Shown here one piece after another: positions 21,748 to 33,894 of a stretch of DNA of 64,000 bases (position 1 is its first letter; each line of letters begins with the position of its first letter). This DNA is from Epiperipatus broadwayi (lineage: Eukaryota; Onychophora; Udeonychophora; Euonychophora; Peripatidae): the NCBI GenBank assembly GCA_028023455.1, contig JAQFVV010000027.1, positions 4,461,845 to 4,525,844 on the forward strand, in the 5' to 3' direction. A model generated the notes under the pieces. That model saw only the letters and a list, made by a program, of their open reading frames with translations. It was not told the DNA's origin and made no database searches. The position numbers were made by a program, and so were the translations under genes.

Positions 21748-23394
21748 AAACTTTTTTTTTTTTACATATTTGGAAGGAATTTTTTACATTGTATAGCTTT
21801 ACTCCACACAATAAGATCAAATTATTCCCTAAAATATCTCATAAATAAAAAATATATAAAAAGCATTTATAAATTCATATGGCAAAAAAATATAATATAT
21901 ATAAACATTAAAAATTCCATTAAAAAATAAAGTTTAAAATTGAAAAAGTTCATATTTAATAAATAGTTTATCAGACATATTATTAATTAAAAAATGACTA
22001 ACCTGTATGCAAATATAGTGTATAATAAACATTTCAATTGCTTTATTTTAATGATAATTTTATAATTTGCAATCGCCATTTTGAATTCTTCATCAAATGA
22101 TATTAATATTTCTGAATCCTTATTAAGTTGAAATGAAGCATTTACAGAAAAAACAAATAAGTTAAAAGAATGTTTATTTTAAAATATTGGTGGCTTTAAT
22201 GCTTTTCATTTTTGTAATTATCTAACCAACACAATTTTGAATTTATTAATTTACTTTTGCAAGGCTGTTAATTTTATTAAAATCTATGGCCAGTAACTAA
22301 ACCGTTTTTATACTAAAATACAATTTTAACTAAATAAAACTTGCATCAAGAAATATAATATAGAGTTGATTGCTGTAGTTTTAAAGCATAAATATACTTT
22401 TTGTATATATATTTTTGCCAGTATCTTTTACATTAAAGTGAACAAAATTTTGCTTAGGAGACATTTAAGTTTGTTTAGATACTAAAATATTAATTAGAAA
22501 TTAGTTAAATAAAAATTATTTTTGACGTAATTTACATATTTTAAAAATTATTATAAATGCACTTATATATAATCAGAGAATGTTTTCTGTAATGCACTGA
22601 ATAGAATATATAATCATTAAAACGCTTTAACTGCCTGACTTGTAAAAAAACGAGAAGATTTGATGTCACTCTAAATCGGCTACTTTTTATCCCATGTATA
22701 CATATTATACGTCATTCGAAAGAAAATCAAAAGTTCTGTAAGATGGTGCCCTCTTCAGAATTATTTTATAAGTAAAAAATCAATAAAAATGATCATATAT
22801 GTCAAACAAAACCAAAGCACTGCCTCCTCACCATTTTTCTTGAATCTTATTGGCTGTTCAACTTCTGTCAGAAAGGGAAATGGCTGCCAAAAAGTACAAA
22901 GTTACGTTCATTTTGATTTTTATTACGAAAATGATAAATGAATGTTTACAGCATTTTAAACAATATTTGAATTGAATTACAAATTATTATTGATAAAATA
23001 ATACTAAAAATCAAATTATTTTAGAAAAATAGTTAAGATATTACCAAGAATTATTTATTTATTGCTACATATTTATCATAATGTTAAAGTGAAAAAAAAT
23101 TATTACATCAGCAATCTTTTTGGTTGGTCAAATAGCGGTTACTTTTATTTCACCGCAATTGAATATTTTTTAAATTATAAATCAAATTTTATTTTTGAAA
23201 AGACTTTCGTTTACTTTCATAATCTGACAAATTATTAATATACTTTTTACAAACGAAACTAACGTATTTATATTATTAAAAGTGAATCTATTTTAATAAT
23301 AGATTTTGTTAAAGTTGTGAGTTGGCCAATTAAAAGTTTTGATTTTTAACTCATTCGGCCAATTATATAATCATCGGTGAAAGGGTTAAAACCC
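21748..23394. other. A+T-rich stretch, nothing recognised
   Basis: About 1.6 kb without any coding or repeat signal that I can support. Confidence 0.5.
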
Positions 23395-25112
23395 AGTCAA
23401 CACTTAGTAAATCCAGTATCAATAACAATCAACAATCTCAAACTGTTGTCAAGGCAACCCCCTTTTAACAATAAAGCTGGAATCCCACTTTTATTAATGG
23501 TCCAATATATTTATATAGTCTAAAAGTTGCAACTTTTCCACAGTTGATACATATATATAAATTTTACATTTTAATGAGATAATAACAATATAAATGATTT
23601 AATAAGATCTTCTATATAAATAAAGGTAGAGCCTGCAGCCTGATCAAAAGTGGAAATCTTTTGATCAATAGTAGGCTGAACAAATTGGATATTGTTTACA
23701 TCCACCCTGCAAAACCATCTGATTGGTTGCTGCATTTTAATACAAATTGACTGTAACTTTTAACTTCATTTTTATAAAAGAGTTCCTATTTATTAAATAA
23801 TTTACATATATATATATTGCCAATATTTTTTTGAGTTTATGATAAAAACTACCATGAACTTAATTACATCAGAAATCCTTCTGCAGATGAATTATGGGAA
23901 TACTGAATAAAAATTAAGGAAGTAAGTGAAGGATTTAACTTTGAATATATAAAAGTGATTATTAATTGCATAATGCTTGAGTTTTATTTATTTCACTGTT
24001 TTTAGCCAAATAGTTTAGATTTATGATGTCAGTATTATGTATTGATGGGCTTAAATTAATTGAATGAATATATTTTAACTAATGTACACATTTTAAAATT
24101 TATTTCTAATGCAATTTGTTGTTGCACATGGCAAATCATTGTTTTTAATAATTTTTTGAATAAGATTTGTAATTTTTGTTGACATTTCTATACTTTTACA
24201 ATGAAAGATTGTATTACCTTAGATGAATCAAATGCTACAAACATATAACAAGGATATTAACTACGCATTATGGAAGTGATGTTTTTAATGTATGAAACTT
24301 TTACATTTTGTCATTTAAGATGAAAGTTTTATATATCTCAAATACATTGTAAATTCACTATCATGGTCAAATATCCAATATAATTTATTTGTCCATAATG
24401 TTGTTCCAAACACATAATCAATCAAACAAGATTGAAATAAGCAACTATTAATAAGTATATTTATATAGTATAATATCTTGAGAAGGTCTCAATGGAGATG
24501 AATGCTGGTTTGATAAATATTTAAACATACTTATTAATAGTTGTTTATTTCAATCTTGTTTGATTGATTATTTATTTACATCATAAATTAAATACAGACT
24601 GCCTTGTGGAAATATCACCTGAAAATTATGTGGGTATAGTATTCATATCTTTATTTTAATTGCATTTAGTGTTGTGCAATATGCAGCATGTGCAATCAAA
24701 ACATAATTACTATATAGAATGAATAAATACTATACTACACTTTTTAGCATGAATGTTAATTTAATCACATGATGACATTGCTTTCATGAAATCACTATCC
24801 TATGACATCATTAGTCTTACAAAATGGCCATCATCTTAAAACATTGATGAACACTTAGAAGAAGAATATAATGAATAGTTGATTGTTAATTGAAATAATG
24901 GTATAAATTACTAATATTTATTATTGCAAAACATCATATAAAAGTCTATCATAGGCAAGCCAAGAGAAATAAATGTAAAGTTATTTTTATTTGTACAACC
25001 ATTTTAATAATAAACATATTGGATCATAGATAAAGATGGGTATCCACTTTTGTTGTAAAAAAGAGGTTGCCTTGACAACAGATTGAGATTGTTATTGATA
25101 TTGTGTAATCTT
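23395..25112. mobile_element. Element H (about 1.7 kb, TIRs of about 110 bp)
   Basis: The left end (23395-23520) reads CAGTCAACACTTA, TATCAATAACAATC, CTGTTGTCAAGGCAACC and GTCCAATATATTTATA. The right end (about 25000-25112) is its inverted copy: AACATATTGGATCAT, GGTTGCCTTGACAACAG, GATTGTTATTGATAT. No transposase is readable. The same ends, with almost all the interior removed, form the 144-bp MITE at 40107-40250, and a solo right end lies at 26232-26335. The superfamily is unknown. Confidence 0.7.
24414..24575. mobile_element. Small MITE nested in element H
   Basis: AATCAATCAAACAAGATTGA (24418-24437) and the following AATAAGCAACTATTAATAAG are inverted at about 24527-24573. The arms are about 50 bp around a 60-base centre, with no coding sequence. 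Confidence 0.65.
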
Positions 25113-26231
25113 TTAACATGTAGAATTTCTTACACATCAGTTGGAGTAAAATTTTGATTGTTTTTATTCATAAATTATGTTTCTATTCATAAAAATATTA
25201 ACATAAAATAATCAGAATTATTTTAATTTAACTTTTGAAAATCGAATTATTTTATAATCAAATTGTTTAAATATAATGAAAAAATAAAATTCAGAACTGA
25301 GAAAAAATGTAAGGAAAATAGATTGCAGAAAACAAAAGAATTATTTTTAACTGATAATAACGTGCAGTCACCATTAATTTGTCATGTCTTAGAAGTAGAA
25401 ATACTGATTACTCATTTCTGGCGTATTTGTTCTTCTAAAATTGAATATTTTAAATAAAAATCTAAATCTAGCCATATTAGTCAATATAGAGTGAAAATAT
25501 ATATAAATAATTATAAAAAATAGTTGTGTTTTTCTAGTTGTTACTAAATGTCATTGATATGCAAATAGTGGTTGAGCATTATTCATTTCTCTTATCTTTT
25601 TCTATAAATTAAATATTTTCAAAGAAAAGTCGTATTTAGGTATAGTATTGTAAAAAATTAATTATAAATTTAAATAATTATGAAAAATATATTTATTTAT
25701 GTTTAAAATCTGTTATGAAAGTGTAAAACATTTTGCGTGTGATTTCTGACATTGACAGAAACTATTGACAGTTGGTGCTTTCAAGCACCATGTAAGGGAG
25801 ATGGACAGTCATCTCTTTAATACACCATATATGACAAACAAAATTCTATTTCTTATGTTAAATACTGCCAAATGTGGATTTTTTTTCTAAACTAAAATTT
25901 TAAATATGGATTAAGCTCAGACTTTACAATAAAATGAAAAAAAATGTGACCAAAAATGGCTGAGAGATGTCGCAAAATCTAAAATTACAGAAATTGTTAC
26001 AGAAGAGATTAAGTGTTGACTGCTTTCATGTATTTATATTCGTAAATTTATCTAGCCTTGAACATTATTAACTTTATTATCTAATAATACAGGAGTATCA
26101 GTGGAATTTGAAAGTTATAATTGACTATTTGTTAGTCCACTTTCAAAACAGATTGTATTTACTTATTTAATGAAGTTTGTTTGAACTTTTTTGAATTAAT
26201 AATCTTTCTCTGTTCAGGCAAGTTGCAATCT
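25113..26231. other. A+T-rich stretch with a partial element H end
   Basis: No gene recognised. TTAAGTGTTGACTGCTTTCA (about 26010-26029) is the outermost motif of element H and of the MITE at 40.1 kb, so the right edge is probably element-derived. A 64-codon plus frame at 25263-25457 has no recognisable features. Confidence 0.45.
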
Positions 26232-26335
26232 TTAGTATATAATATAAACATATTGGACTATGTACAAAGGCGAGTATCCATCTTTATTGTAAAAAGGTTG
26301 CCATGACAACAGATTGAGATTGTAGATTGTTATTG
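26232..26335. repeat. Solo terminal repeat of element H
   Basis: AAACATATTGGACTATGTAC, then GTATCCATCTTTATTGTAAA, then GGTTGCCATGACAACAGATT. This matches the right end of element H at about 25010-25100 closely, with no partner end nearby. Confidence 0.65.
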
Positions 26336-27278
26336 CCTGCTTTTGCATATTTTACTAATAAGTATCAAATATATTTTTATAACTGCTAATGCTTCTTTTC
26401 AAACATTAAAACTCACTTGAAAAGAAAATAGATTGTTTTTATGTTACTTTAAAAAGTTACAGAAGCAAATGGTTTCTTAGATCTAAAGATCCATTACTTT
26501 TATTAGTTTCAAAAATGTTTTAAATAATAACTATGCAAGAAAAAAATAATAATTTCACTACAAATTTTATTTAAATTGGAAACTACATATATGAATTGCA
26601 TTGGAAATAGCATTCTTTGTTTAGTAAATGTACTGGTTCAAGTTTTTCCTTTGTCTGGCAGTTTTATATGTAGATATATGTCTGGAGTAAAATTTGTGGT
26701 AAATTAATTCTCCTACAAGTTTAGTAGAACTTTTAGGACTGAAGAATTAAAAATAGAAAAGAAAATTGTTGTTCATTCCATCTTGTGTTCAATGTAGACA
26801 ACAATATTTTTTATAAAGTCACTTTTCCTTTTAATACTTCTATCAAGCACATTCCATCCAAGTTTAATTTTACGATTTGTATCCATTATGTTTTCCCCTG
26901 TATTAATAATCTGATTAAGATATTTGTAGTTGTTAACTTTTTCTTATTAATCATTATCAATTTGTATTTTTATTCTCTGTGAAAAACTATTAAGCATAAA
27001 TCAATTCATCATTTATCTTTAGTCCTTTGCTTTCATTTTATAACTCTAGCAATACTTTTTGAAATACTGAAGATATTATTTACAAAACAACTACATCATT
27101 TCACAGTGTAAATGACAACTAAATTCTATTTACTTTTATTAGCTTTTTTTCCTGGATTAATCCACAAAATACCAATCTTAAAAATACTGTAAAAGTTGTA
27201 GAGATATGAAATTATCTGTCATATATTTTTATTAATGTTAATCTTCTCAGTATTGCACATAAACTATTGACAAATGTT

Positions 27279-27374
27279 TTTTTTCATGTGTCAAAGCAAC
27301 GGCTGGGAAGCGAATCTGCAAACCCGGGACAACTGCTTATAAGGCGGCTGTACTGACTACTCAACCACCAATGC
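27279..27374 (-). mobile_element. SINE-A inserted in RTE-2
   Basis: Direct repeats TTGACAAATGTT flank it (27267-27278 and 27375-27386, identical). Between them, on the minus strand, is GCATTGGTGGTTGAGTAGTC, then CCCGGGTTTGC and GATTCGCTTCCC, then GCCGTTGC (acceptor stem partner), TTTGACACATG and an A8 tail. Joining the flanks restores RTE text collinear with RTE-1 around 7390-7410. This gives both a duplicated target and an empty-site paralogue. Confidence 0.92.
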
Positions 27375-27523
27375 TTGACAAATGTTACATTTTGATGAAC
27401 ATTTTCCAGAATATGACAGTACTCTGGATCTATATTTTGATAATAAAAAGTTTTAATTACTGTAATAATGTTTATAGAATCAAATGTCTTCATAATCTAT
27501 CAATCCAAAATATAATGACAATT

Positions 27524-27642
27524 GCCTTACATGGTTTTGTTAAATGGTAGGGTGTTGAACTTTGGAGTGTAAATCCCTTGGACTGATTCCATAGCTGAAA
27601 ATTTTGATTCTCACAGTAATAAAGCCTTTTGGTTATTTAATT
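27524..27642 (+). mobile_element. SINE-B inserted in RTE-2
   Basis: Direct repeats TATAATGACAATT lie at 27511-27523 and 27643-27655, identical; the repeat is RTE-2 coding sequence (Glu-Leu-Ser-Leu read on the minus strand). The insert has an A-box-like TGTTAAATGGTAGGGTG, a weak B box GGACTGATTCC and a tail CACAGTAATAAAGCCTTTTG, similar to the other SINE-B tails. It is a retroposed insertion with a T-rich rather than an A-rich end. Confidence 0.8.
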
Positions 27643-28744
27643 TATAATGACAATTCATATTTATTGTACCTGTATAGTTTTGTGTAATATTTGCATGTGG
27701 TCCATTGTGCTAAACTACTTTTAAAGCCAGCTTGTTTTTTTATTGGTGGAATCGGGAATTTATTATATAAGAGTTGCAATTATCTTGGTAAAGATTTATA
27801 TGAAAATGATAGAAGACTGATAGATTTGTAATATCCTTTTTATTAACTTATTAAAATATCACTATTTTTACTGCCGTCTTACAATCATCTTATAAATCTT
27901 TATCATTTAAACATTTCATATATAGTTTGCCAACAATTGTTCATTTCTTTATCTTCTTTTTTAAGATATCAATAATAATTCCATTACTTCTTGGATCTTT
28001 ACCTTTTTGATAGACTTAATTGTCAGTCTCAGTTGTTTATTTAAAACATTTGGTAATTTAGAAGTTGCATTTGTAGAGGATACATTATTTTGTTTTGTTT
28101 TTAATAATATATAATTATTTGTAGAGTTCTTTCATACATAGCTCATTATTTTCTTCTCATTTCTTAAATAACTTTGTTAAGAATACCACGATATTATTTT
28201 ATACTTTTTAAACTTTAACTTTCATTGTCAATTTACAGTTGTGTTATCTTATATCGTTAACTATTTTCACACCATTTTACAAAATTCTAAATTTTCAATT
28301 CTTTTTAACGGCTTATTCTTAAACATTTTCATATTTCTTCTTTTCTTCATATATTGTCTCTGTTTAAAATTTATTGATATATGATTACTTTTTGTACTAG
28401 ATATCTGTATAACAGTTTTTATAGAGTATCAATTATTCTCACATAATCACCATTTCTTATGCTATTGTTTTAACTATTAGACAGTTACGTTTGAACAATC
28501 TTCAAAGTCTGATAATATCTTTAAAATGATTTTTAAATTTTAATTTAATTTTATTAAAGTTTTTTTTTTTAAATTATCAACTGCTAAGTTTTGCATTAGC
28601 ATGTAATTTATATCACTAATGAAAGAATTATTCCTATGTTATATTTATTAAGAACATTACAATCTTAAAACGCATATTTTCTGTTACTTAAAATATAATC
28701 AAATTCAAACTTCATTTGGATACTTCTATGTCCATTTCTTTTTA

Positions 28745-29065
28745 ACATAGATGACTAAAGAATTGAAAGGTGGAAAAGATTGAAGGGTGACCATTAAAGT
28801 TTGAACATTTGCTATCTTAATATAAACTGAGCAGTGATTATATATGTGTGTGGAAGATAATGATCTGGACCAACTGATGAGTGCTGCAGCACGAAATACG
28901 AATATTGAAGATCATTTATATTTTTCACATGTATGTGCTTACGTGTATCAGTCATATTGGATGGAATGGATAATTGTAAGAAGCTTGAAAACCTGGGTTC
29001 AAATCTCCTTTAATTATGTCTAAGTATACACATAACTTGTATTCAAATAATAAAAATAAAAATTG
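28745..29065 (+). mobile_element. Family F repeat unit inside RTE-2
   Basis: Starts near GACTAAAGAATTGAAAGGTG and passes through ATCTTAATATAAAC, GATTATATATGTGTGTGG, CCAACTGATGAGTGCTG and TTTTTCACATGTATG. It then has a tRNA-like patch ending in CCTGGGTTCAAATCTCC (B box) and an A-rich tail of (AATAAA)-like words. The same text recurs at 29.9, 30.4-30.8 and 53.4 kb. The tRNA-like 3' patch and A-rich end make a SINE possible, but the B box lies far from the start and inverted pairs occur, so its class is open. Confidence 0.6.
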
Positions 29066-29480
29066 TAACTTTTTTTTTGTATGCAAATTCACAGGGCTGT
29101 ATATTCTATTTTTATCACCATAAACAAATTTCCCACAGCACTTTTATCTTTTGCTTATATTCTAATTGCAATTTTGAGTCTGATCAAAAGCATTTTATAC
29201 ATCTATATAAAAATTCTCTAGATCTTCTTCATAATAAGAACTTGTTGGAACATATGCCTGAATTATCTGCATTGGTATTTTCCATGAAGTTGAATAACTG
29301 ATGTTGCCAATCTGTCTGATATATCATAAATCTCTCCAATGTTTTTCTCTTCTATAATGAATCCCACTTTACTTTGCTTCCAATTCTTTTATCTTTGTAA
29401 TAAAGTTCATGATCATCTTTTAAATCAACTATTTCTTCACCATTTCTTCAGATTTCAGATTTCTTAGCATCCTCTGTTTT

Positions 29481-29924
29481 CAGTTGCCAAATGCTTTGAC
29501 TAGTAACTTTACAGCTGCCTAGAATAAGGGTCATAATTTAATTTTATTATATTTATAAATATACTTATATACCTTTATAATATTTATAAATATATTTATC
29601 TACCTTCATACACACATTCATCTTGCCTTTATGAAACTTAACTGAGTTTCAGTCAAGAACTATCAGGCATCTTCAAAAAAGGCCATAGTGTTTGTGATCT
29701 TAAATTCAGAATCAAAGGACCAGTAAACTGACCATAGTGTTAGTATTTTTGAGATCTGCAGAGAAATCACAGAGCACCCTTTCAATTAACAGGAAACTCA
29801 TCTTTCTGCAATTGCTTATAATGTTTGTGAGTGTATATAATATGTTTAGTATGAACGACATTTAATATAACTGCAATAATATAGGGGATTTGAAAACAGA
29901 CTTTCAAGGTCCCTTCAGCCATTC
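29481..29924. other. Unassigned spacer
   Basis: No gene recognised. TATATTTATAAATATACTTATATACCTT (split over about 29549-29576) and a near copy 30 bases on form a short local repeat. Confidence 0.4.
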
Positions 29925-30370
29925 ACTCTGAAAAAATGAATGATTTCCAATATACATATTTTGTACTGAACCAGCACTCATCAGTTGGTCCAGATCATCC
30001 ATCTCCCACATATATACATAATAAGAATTTGGTTTATGTTAAGATAGAAAATTTTCACACTTTAATGGACAGGCTTCAATATACTCCACCTCCAACTCTT
30101 CAGTCATTCATACCATTGAAAAATTTCATGATTGAAAATCTAATTCCCTTGTTAATGCCAATATTACTGTCATGCCTATGTTGACTTTAAGTCACGCCGA
30201 CTCCTCGCGTATTGGACCTTGTTCATTTAAATACCCAAAAGAGAGATGGTTATGTGTATTGGTTATATGAGATAGAGTGAATAGTTTAAGGGATTTTAAA
30301 AATCTATGTTCAAACCCCCTATGTTACATCTAGACTCCAGGTATATAAAATATATTTGTATTTAAAATAT
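29925..30370. mobile_element. Family F cluster: inverted unit followed by a direct 3' part
   Basis: About 29935-30185 is the inverted complement of the 5' two-thirds of family F (AGCACTCATCAGTTGGTCCA, CTCCAACTCTTCAGTCATTC, TAAAGTCAAC on the minus strand). It passes at about 30190-30230 into forward family text (TTGGACCTTGTTC) and a tRNA-like 3' end (TGTTCAAACCCCC, about 30309-30321; CTAGACTCCAGGTATA). With the unit at 28745, it gives an inverted pair about 1.1 kb apart with arms of about 200 bp. Confidence 0.55.
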
Positions 30371-30409
30371 TACAAATTTAACCTGCATTCTGCCCACTCC
30401 TCTTCTGTG

Positions 30410-30775
30410 TATTCAAATGGACAAGGTCTTGAACATGAGGGGTCAGAGGGACTAAAGGTCAATAGGAGCATGACAATTTTAATAAGAAATTTGGGCATTC
30501 CATCATCAGACTTTCAATGGTATGGATAGCTGAAGAATTGAAGGGTGGAGTAGAGTGAAGATTGTCCATTAAAGGGTAATATTTGTTATCTTAATATAAA
30601 CCCAGCACTGATTATATATAAGTGTGTGGGAGATGATGAGTGCTAATTCAGCATGACCTATGTATATTGGAGCTCATTTATTTTTTCACGTGTGTGGTCA
30701 TGTCTATCGGTTGTATGAGATAGAGTAAATGGCGGAAGGGAGCTTGCACCTAGACTCCAGGAATAAAACAAGTAA
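30410..30775 (+). mobile_element. Family F copy with internal deletion
   Basis: Runs from ACAAGGTCTTGAACATGAGG through GGCATTCCATCATCAGACTT, GAAGAATTGAAGGGTGGAG, ATCTTAATATAAACCCAGCA and GTGTGTGGTCATGTCTATCG to CACCTAGACTCCAGGAATAA. The B-box segment is deleted just before the end motif. Confidence 0.6.
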
Positions 30776-32287
30776 ATTATACTTCCAAAAGTTATGCAAA
30801 ATAAGCAGTACTCTAGATCAATAAATGTAAGAAATAGATAGACTAGCTTAAATGATAATTAAGCATTAATTTATTGATATTGTTGGAAATAAAGTGTGAT
30901 ATTTTTATATCATCCAGATTATATATATATATACATTTATTTAATATAGCACTAGTATTATGTAATCACAGAACATACATAATTCTTTTTATTCTCTTTT
31001 CATGTAGGTGTGTGAGAGAGAAAAAATAGATCTTAAATAAAGAACTGAAGATTAATAACTACTCATTTTATGATCAATATTTAATGGGTTAGCTTTAAAC
31101 TAGATACCTGGAAAAAATCAATAACCACTTAGCATTGTGCATTATCCGCTGAATAATATGGCCCTATCTGTTAAATACACAAAAAAAGAATATTATTTCA
31201 ATGTTTTTTTTTACTTATTTAAAACTTTTCATTTTAAAATTAAAAAATAAAGTGAATAAAAATATTATACTGAAAAATGTGTCTCATTGGAAAGTATTCG
31301 TTTTTGTTTTTTTTTTTAAATTTTTCATCATCACCAAAAAACCATCCACAGTGTGTTGAAAACTAATATGATGATAAAAATAACAATTATTTGTCATATA
31401 TTTAATGTTAGTATCATTAAATTAAATGTTCCATTAAATATCTCACATTATGGCGTTAGAGGAATAACTACATATTATGTTACAATAGAAATCATTGGTC
31501 AATATCGAAGAGCACAATTTCTGGTGGTGTAGCGTCATCTGATTGTGAAGTGTGAAAGCCAATAGAGCTCTTATTAATCACTGAAAAAATTAAGATCTGA
31601 TTGACATCTAAAAAAAATTAATCAATTTTTGTTTGGCTTGGGTTTAAAGCCAGATCGTGGATAAAGCAGATGGATGTGCTATCTTTATATCATGGTGCAC
31701 TTTTATACCATATATAGATAATTATGCCCTGGATTTTAATTTTGAATCAGGCTTAGAATTTTCTTAAAAAGTCTGTTCATACGACAGCTAATCATCCAAG
31801 GGATTGATTAGTAAATGACTCTCTAGCTAATCCTTAATGAAAAATCACTCAAACTCTCCTTGGCAGAAAATTGGAAACCTTGATAGTAAAATTTTTGAGC
31901 AGGTTTATGTATAAAGTTGTTGAAGTCTTTCTACTGAAGTGAGCCATTTAAAGGCTGTTTTATCTACAGATACTTAAGCTATCATTATTGATTTAAACAT
32001 TAGTTATTTAAAGCCCAATTTATTAATGATTTTATTACCTATTAAAGTGATTTTTCGTAAATATATTTCTACAAAGCTAATTATTAATGTATGTCCACTG
32101 TTTTGACTAAAAATAAAATGCTCACCATAATGATATCCAAATAAATTGAAATTTTTTTCCCCAAAAAATACATTCACCATTTCTTTAAATAGTAATGACT
32201 CTATAAAAACAATACCATCAGAAATAAAATAATAGCACCTTTGTCAAAAAAAATTACAGTACAGAGTCTATTCATTACATTAAAACA
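30776..32287. other. A+T-rich stretch, nothing recognised
   Basis: About 1.5 kb without recognisable genes. GGCTTGGGTTTAAAGCCAG (about 31635-31653) is a small imperfect hairpin reminiscent of SINE-like wording elsewhere. Confidence 0.4.
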
Positions 32288-32680
32288 CTAATGTGATGTG
32301 ACGTGATGTGATGTACTGTAGCTTCTCCTTAAATGGAGTCAAGAATCTCTCAACAATTATGCCCAGAGAAACCTATTAGCTATTTTATTTTTCATTTCCC
32401 AGTCTAAATTTTCCCATATTCTGCTTCATCCCATTTCCACAACATAATCTTTGTCAACTCTATGGCCTTTATATCTAAATTCCCCATTTCTTTTCCCAAA
32501 CCCAGCATAAAGACCAATAATCCACTTTCTGTATAATCACTTTTTTCATATTTATTTTTCCATAACTTCATTATATATGCCCTTTCTGTTTTCAAGCATT
32601 TACATTCAATTAACAGATGCCTAATATTTTCTATTCCTTCCTTACATAATTTACAGACTAAATCACCCATATTTTTACAT
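32288..32680 (-). mobile_element. LINE-2, short 3' fragment, joined to MITE-B
   Basis: On the minus strand 32404-32670 is open for 88 codons: MGDLVCKLCKEGIENIRHLL, then FMLGLGKEMGN and IMLWKWDEAEYGK. This is the knuckle and C-terminus of LINE-2, and its frame is intact. The 3' UTR and CATCA-type tail end at 32288-32312. The 5' cut lies just upstream of the knuckle; the next bases on the plus strand are the MITE-B end ATAGTAATGCCACCTAG. Confidence 0.88.
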
Positions 32681-32880
32681 ATAGTAATGCCACCTAGTGC
32701 AAGCCACAGTAATTAATGGATACAAGAAGGATTGTGCATAAAATTTTATCTATTGTCTACTAACCCAATATCTGAAGTCTGGTTGATGGCTTCTAGTTTT
32801 TAATAGAAAGAAGACTTGAATTTGAGAGCACTGCATGTAGATCTTAGGATATAGTGTAACCTTCAGCAGCCATTTTTACT
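32681..32880. mobile_element. MITE-B, left half
   Basis: ATAGTAATGCCACCTAGTGC, then AAGCCACAGTAATTAATGGA, GTGCATAAAATTTTATC and GAGAGCACTGCATGTAGATC. This is one arm and the centre of MITE-B; the inverted arm is missing. Confidence 0.7.
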
Positions 32881-33049
32881 TATTTAGTTGACAATAAGGC
32901 TATAAGCCCAAAATGAAAACACAATAATGTTTACAGGATAAGCTTTCACAATCATATAGATTAAATCCAGTTTAGTATAGTCACCATAATTTTATGGGCA
33001 GAATTGGTATAACACCACTAAAACATTACATACTGTTAAAAAGTACCAA

Positions 33050-33210
33050 ACTCTTCATACAGTAGTGCCTCTCAGTGCAATAAACCTTGTGTCTATTTGA
33101 TTACTAAGGTGTGCACTGGGTGGCACTATTGTACAGAGAGTTTACTATTGTTTTATCAGCTTGTGTAAGCATAGAAAATGGTGATCATGTAGTGTTCATT
33201 TACTACATAC
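33050..33210. mobile_element. MITE-B, internally deleted copy
   Basis: CTTCATACAGTAGTGCCTCT and GGGTGGCACTATTGTACAGAG are the two family ends brought within about 70 bases. The right extension is present (GTTTTATCAGCTTGTGTAAG, GATCATGTAGTGTTCATTTA). It abuts element E copy 2. Confidence 0.65.
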
Positions 33211-33241
33211 AATAATTACATGCCCGCTTAATTTGTATTAG

Positions 33242-33894
33242 TACTTCTGAGTTTTCAAGTATACCAAGGTAGCAGTTTATATTTTTGATAAATCTATAAT
33301 TTTAAAAGCCCATATTGTATTTCATATTTACATTTTATTTTTTATTATTGTTATTTTTAAAAAAAATTACTGTGAAAAAATTAATTGCAATATTTGCAGT
33401 TTATTTTCTTTTTTCTTTTTTTTTTGGATTAACTTATTAACAGAAAATTAAAAAATATTTAAATACATTATTTACACTTTATTCATGTCATCAGCATGCA
33501 ATTATATCATGCCCATTAATGTGAAATTTTCAGGACAGCAGGATACCTTACCCTTGGAAATAGTCCAGTGCTTCATGTTCAATGAGAGGATGGTCCCAAA
33601 TTTTAGCATCATAGAGATTTACCAAAAAACTGATGACAAAAAGAAACATGCTGAATGAACCAAAGTACGACAATGTTAAGAGTGTCTCATCATTTCCCAC
33701 CTTATATGTAAAAATAAAAGTGAAATAAAACTTCTTAATGAAATTTATCAGAATTTATCCTTTTTTTAAAATATAACAATCATTTATTATTATTGTTTTA
33801 ACAACTAACACATTTTCAGTAAATTATTGACCCTTGAAACTATATTTATCAAAAATATGTGCTGCCATCTTTGTTTGCTTAAAAACTCAGAAGG
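33242..33894. mobile_element. Element E, copy 2
   Basis: The left end CTTCTGAGTTTTCAAGTATA...TTTTTGATAAAT is inverted at about 33836-33890 as ATTTATCAAAAATATG...AAAAACTCAGAAG. The interior matches copy 1 at 20285-20924. The arms differ more from each other than in copy 1, so it is older or has been less homogenised. Confidence 0.72.

Larger units (their letters stand above)
26765..29480 (-). mobile_element. RTE-2: decayed RTE LINE with three younger insertions
   Basis: Leftward along the minus strand the order is as follows. AP-endonuclease pieces come first (29080-29470: DDHELYYKDK, ISDRLATSVIQLHGKYQ, QAYVPTSSYYEEDLENFY), then EFDYILSNRKYAF at about 28680-28730. RT pieces follow (27720-27800: AGFKSS), then KYELSL and KTFDSINIITVIK / DPEYCHILENVHQNV around 27.4-27.5 kb, and RT thumb text down to about 26765. 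Each part matches RTE-1 or the general RTE pattern, but stops and frameshifts are dense, so it is much older than RTE-1. It is interrupted by SINE-A (27279-27374), SINE-B (27524-27642) and a family F unit (about 28745-29065). The 3' tail is missing. Confidence 0.8.

Noticed and set aside
23441-26310. A CRISPR-like array from the recurring GTTGTCAAGGCAACC words
   Set aside because: The words are inverted and widely spaced, and they belong to the terminal repeats of element H; there are no regular spacers, and the genome is animal.
32240-32292. The missing MITE-B extension on the far side of the LINE-2 insertion
   Set aside because: CAGTACAGAGTCTATTCATT looks slightly like the MITE-B outer segment, but the match is too weak to claim that LINE-2 split a MITE-B.
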